Shown here one piece after another: positions 4,636 to 6,701 of a stretch of 6,701 bases of DNA (its first letter is position 1; each line of letters begins with the position of its first letter). The notes under the pieces were generated by a model, which was not told the DNA's origin, did no database searches, and was given only the letters and a program-made list of their open reading frames with translations. This DNA comes from Synergistales bacterium. GTDB taxonomy: Bacteria; Synergistota; Synergistia; Synergistales; Aminobacteriaceae. The DNA lies in assembly GCA_025997955.1 (NCBI GenBank), contig BNVH01000128.1, positions 1-6,701 of the forward strand, in the 5' to 3' direction. Position numbers and translations under genes: made by a program.

Positions 4636-5697
4636 GATACTTCTCTTGAATTTCAGGAAAATCCGCTAACAATTAAGACAGACAGAATAGAAGTCGTATT
4701 GGCGGTTTACGACCCAAAAGGGGATTATTCCCGTTGGGCTGGTATTGTGATGACCTCAATATTCCAAAATACAAAAAGCCATGTCAATGTAACCATCCTT
4801 AACGACGATACTCTGACTGACGACAACAGAAGTCGTTTTATCGGGACGGCAAAGCGTTTTGGGCAAAGTGTTAGCTTTGTCGATGTTTCGGGGCATATTT
4901 TACGCATATTCTCAGATCCGGATAAGTATGCAGGTCATCTTTCCAGAGGAGCGTTGTTTCGCCTACTTATCCCGGATTTATTGAACATCCCAAAAGTTAT
5001 CTACCTCGATTGTGATATTGTTGTAAATATGGATATTGCCAGACTTTGGAGCATTCCCATAGAGAATCACTCATTGGCAGCGATCGATCACAGAGATTCT
5101 AACATCTTCCCTTGTACGACATATGAAAAAATTAAGGGGTGGGCAATGCGCTACAACCCAGAGAAATATTTTAACTCAGGGGTACTCCTGATGAACCTGT
5201 CGCGCATTAGGCAAGAACACGATCTGGCACGGGAGACGTTTCGTTTCTATGAACGCTATTCCTATCTCTGCAATGATGCTGATCAAGCTTTTCTTAATTC
5301 GTTATTTAGCCGAGACGTCCTTTATATAGATGAGCGATTCAACCGCCTCTCTGCGGATGATTCCGATATTGACAACGCCATATTACATTATGCATACAAT
5401 AAGCCTTGGCAAGACACTCAAATCTCGCTTCGCAACGCACTATTCTGGAGGGTTTTTGCCGAGTCAGAGTGGGGTGACAGTCCAATACCTGATGTGCCCG
5501 TCTCGCGTTCTTCCGTCAATTATCATTGGTGGCATCTGCTTAGGTTGAGCCTGCCACGTTTGCCCATGCGTCTGCGTGTCAAATATATTACCTTGTATAT
5601 TCTACACATATTGGGGTATATCCCGCCGTTCCTAAAGGAAATTTGCTTACGAGCTGCCGAGTGCATAAATGGCCTATTGCCAAAAAGAAAGAAGTGA
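4633..5697 (+). CDS. GT8 family glycosyltransferase, copy 2, intact
   Basis: A 354-aa LgtC-like GT8 retaining glycosyltransferase, probably adding galactose or glucose from UDP-sugar to a surface oligosaccharide. Visible motifs, in order: VVLAVYDPKGDYSRWAG (nucleotide-binding start); the metal-binding D126-C-D128 in IYLDCDIVV; the AAIDHRD stretch after it; KYFNSGVLLMNL with N181 and G183; ADQAFLN with D217 and Q218; and HYAYNKPW with H252, the third metal ligand in the family. The C terminus is rich in Arg, Lys and aromatics (RLSLPRLPMRLRVKY, LGYIPPFLKEICLR), suggesting association with the inner membrane as in LgtC. It has no simple-sequence tract. It is paralogous to 332-1428, with most residues identical by eye, very close at the 5' end and diverging toward the C terminus. 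The next gene starts 5 bases after its stop. Confidence 0.92.
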   Translation: MDTSLEFQENPLTIKTDRIEVVLAVYDPKGDYSRWAGIVMTSIFQNTKSHVNVTILNDDTLTDDNRSRFIGTAKRFGQSVSFVDVSGHILRIFSDPDKYAGHLSRGALFRLLIPDLLNIPKVIYLDCDIVVNMDIARLWSIPIENHSLAAIDHRDSNIFPCTTYEKIKGWAMRYNPEKYFNSGVLLMNLSRIRQEHDLARETFRFYERYSYLCNDADQAFLNSLFSRDVLYIDERFNRLSADDSDIDNAILHYAYNKPWQDTQISLRNALFWRVFAESEWGDSPIPDVPVSRSSVNYHWWHLLRLSLPRLPMRLRVKYITLYILHILGYIPPFLKEICLRAAECINGLLPKRKK

Positions 5698-5702
5698 ACA
5701 AT

Positions 5703-6479
5703 ATGCAACCACAATCGAACAAATCTGTAGATACATGCGATGGATTAATTAAGTATAGGTCTGACTTAGCCAAATTTACCAAAGCCGCCAAGATTGCAGG
5801 GGAGGGAAGAGACTTTCAACCACAAATTTTGAGCATTTGGCCCATTGTCACCGATTGGAGCGACAACGCCGGTTTTCTTTCTTATTATTTTTGGCAAGAT
5901 TTATGGGCTGCCAAGAAGATTTTCGAGCGCAAGCCAAGCTCTCATTTTGACATAGCCTCCAGAATCGACGGCTTTGTGGCGCACTTGCTGACGTTTATGC
6001 CCGTGACGTTGATAGATATTCGTCCTTTGCCTTACGAAATAGAAGGTCTTGATTTTGTTTGCACTGACGCAACGGATATGTCCGTCATAAAAGATGATTG
6101 CATAGAATCCTTGTCTTCTTTGTGCGCCATAGAGCATTTTGGCTTGGGACGATACGGCGACCCCATCGACCCGGAGGCGTGTTTTAAAGCCATGTCTGAG
6201 ATGGAGCGCGTTCTGTCTCCCGGCGGCAGGCTTTATATAGCTGTCCCGGTGGGCGTTGAAGGAGTTCGTTTTAACGCGCACCGGATTTTTTATCCTCGCA
6301 CGATTATTTCCGCCCTCTCGCGTCTCAGTCTGTTGGATTTTTCCGTCGTTGACACCAGATCGTCATCTTACATGAACACGCAATTGGGTATACAATATAT
6401 GGAACATGCCGACCCGGCTGATTATGAAAATGAGCAAAACGACGAGGAGCTTATAGGCCTTTTTGAGTTTGAGAAATAA
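5703..6479 (+). CDS. DUF268-type methyltransferase-like protein
   Basis: A 258-aa protein from ATG 5703. This start is preferred because an upstream in-frame ATG at 5643 lies inside the GT8 gene, and ATG 5703 follows the GT8 stop by 5 bases. Only a weak AAGAAG lies upstream. The protein resembles the DUF268 group found in polysaccharide clusters, which has a methyltransferase-like fold. Visible pieces: HFDIASRIDGFVAHLLTF (about residues 80-97), VTLIDIRPLPYEIEGLDF and CTDATDM as the likely cofactor-binding strands. The strongly conserved SLSSLCAIEHFGLGRYGDPI and MERVLSPGGRLYIAVPVG (the post-motif typical of class I methyltransferases) follow, then FNAHRIFYP. There is no signal peptide. It probably modifies the sugar built by the adjacent GT8 enzyme. 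The substrate is unknown, and methyl transfer has not to my knowledge been established for the family. Confidence 0.8.
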   Translation: MQPQSNKSVDTCDGLIKYRSDLAKFTKAAKIAGEGRDFQPQILSIWPIVTDWSDNAGFLSYYFWQDLWAAKKIFERKPSSHFDIASRIDGFVAHLLTFMPVTLIDIRPLPYEIEGLDFVCTDATDMSVIKDDCIESLSSLCAIEHFGLGRYGDPIDPEACFKAMSEMERVLSPGGRLYIAVPVGVEGVRFNAHRIFYPRTIISALSRLSLLDFSVVDTRSSSYMNTQLGIQYMEHADPADYENEQNDEELIGLFEFEK

Positions 6480-6482
6480 TCA

Positions 6483-6590
6483 GAGGTATATCCTGCCGCT
6501 CCTAAGGAAGTCTGTTTACGAGTTGGGGAAATCTTGGGTCGCGGTTTCTCCGTTTCTTGGCTATGTTGAAAAAAGTAAGGCAAAGCACTA
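6483..6590 (+). pseudogene. Orphan 3' tail of a GT8 glycosyltransferase gene
   Basis: Directly behind the DUF268-type gene, GGTATATCCTGCCGCTCCTA and the bases after it match the 3' part of both GT8 genes (from about 1331 and 5613). This is the region encoding GYIPPLLKEICLR. One A is missing around 6506 relative to both full copies. Read without correction, the frame continues as LRKSVYELGKSW to a TAA at 6588-6590 and ends in a basic KSKAKH, so it may be the tail of a distinct GT8 paralogue. No upstream catalytic part is attached. Confidence 0.65.
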
Positions 6591-6701
6591 AACGTATGAA
6601 TTATATAAAGAACTTGCCTCCCCCTGTGCCAGAACAGATGTCGTGTAACATAATAGAATCCATTGGGGCGAACCCGTGAGAAGGTACGAATTTGATTGAA
6701 T
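6591..6701. other. Unassigned 3' edge
   Basis: ATG 6596 opens a 27-codon frame ending at TGA 6677-6679 (start MNYIKNLPPPVPEQ). There is no Shine-Dalgarno site before it and no recognisable family. I see no RNA gene, terminator hairpin or repeat here. It could be a degraded gene start or the leader of the next gene outside the window. Confidence 0.3.

Noticed and set aside
6596..6679. 27-codon ORF as a real small gene
   Set aside because: No Shine-Dalgarno site, no recognisable homology and low information; left as unassigned edge sequence.

Overview
The window is a densely packed, all-plus-strand piece of a surface-glycan (capsule, lipo-oligosaccharide or glycoprotein) gene cluster. Several of its genes are present as whole or partial duplicates. 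The mix of small glycosyltransferases, FkbM-type and DUF268-type methyltransferases, an Rpn-family nuclease, moderate GC and Shine-Dalgarno sites of the AAAGGAGAT type suggests an anaerobic, host-associated Gram-negative-type bacterium. Synergistota or Negativicutes relatives are my weak guess; nothing in the window fixes the taxon.

Layout. Positions 1-264 are the 3' end of a GT-A glycosyltransferase gene, nearly identical to the end of the complete gene at 2600-3520. It is joined at 262/263 directly to the last ~50 nt of an FkbM methyltransferase gene. Next comes a first GT8 glycosyltransferase (332-1428), frameshifted within a C-rich tract holding a run of eight C. A second orphan FkbM tail follows (1409-1474). 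Then comes an intact Rpn-family PD-(D/E)XK nuclease (1516-2487) and a 39-codon ORF derived from the rpn gene (2484-2603), which overlaps its neighbours by ATGA at both ends. After these come the complete GT-A glycosyltransferase (2600-3520), an FkbM methyltransferase (3576-4617) frameshifted exactly at a (GA)9 repeat, a second, intact GT8 glycosyltransferase (4633-5697), a DUF268-type methyltransferase-like gene (5703-6479), and a further orphan GT8 tail (about 6483-6590). The last 110 bases hold no gene I can identify.

How it may work together. The glycosyltransferases would build an oligosaccharide. The FkbM protein and possibly the DUF268 protein would modify it, FkbM by O-methylation. Two of these genes are out of frame at simple-sequence repeats, and one added repeat unit restores each: (GA)9 to (GA)10 in fkbM, and C8 to C9 in the first GT8. 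This is the arrangement expected of phase-variable contingency genes. Alongside them lie an unmutated GT8 paralogue, mosaic partial duplications, and a nuclease of a family reported to promote recombination. The most economical reading is a glycan-diversification locus that combines repeat slippage with duplication and module exchange. The frameshifts are directly visible; the phase variation and the role of the nuclease are inference. The main competing explanation, at least for the first GT8 copy, is simple gene decay.
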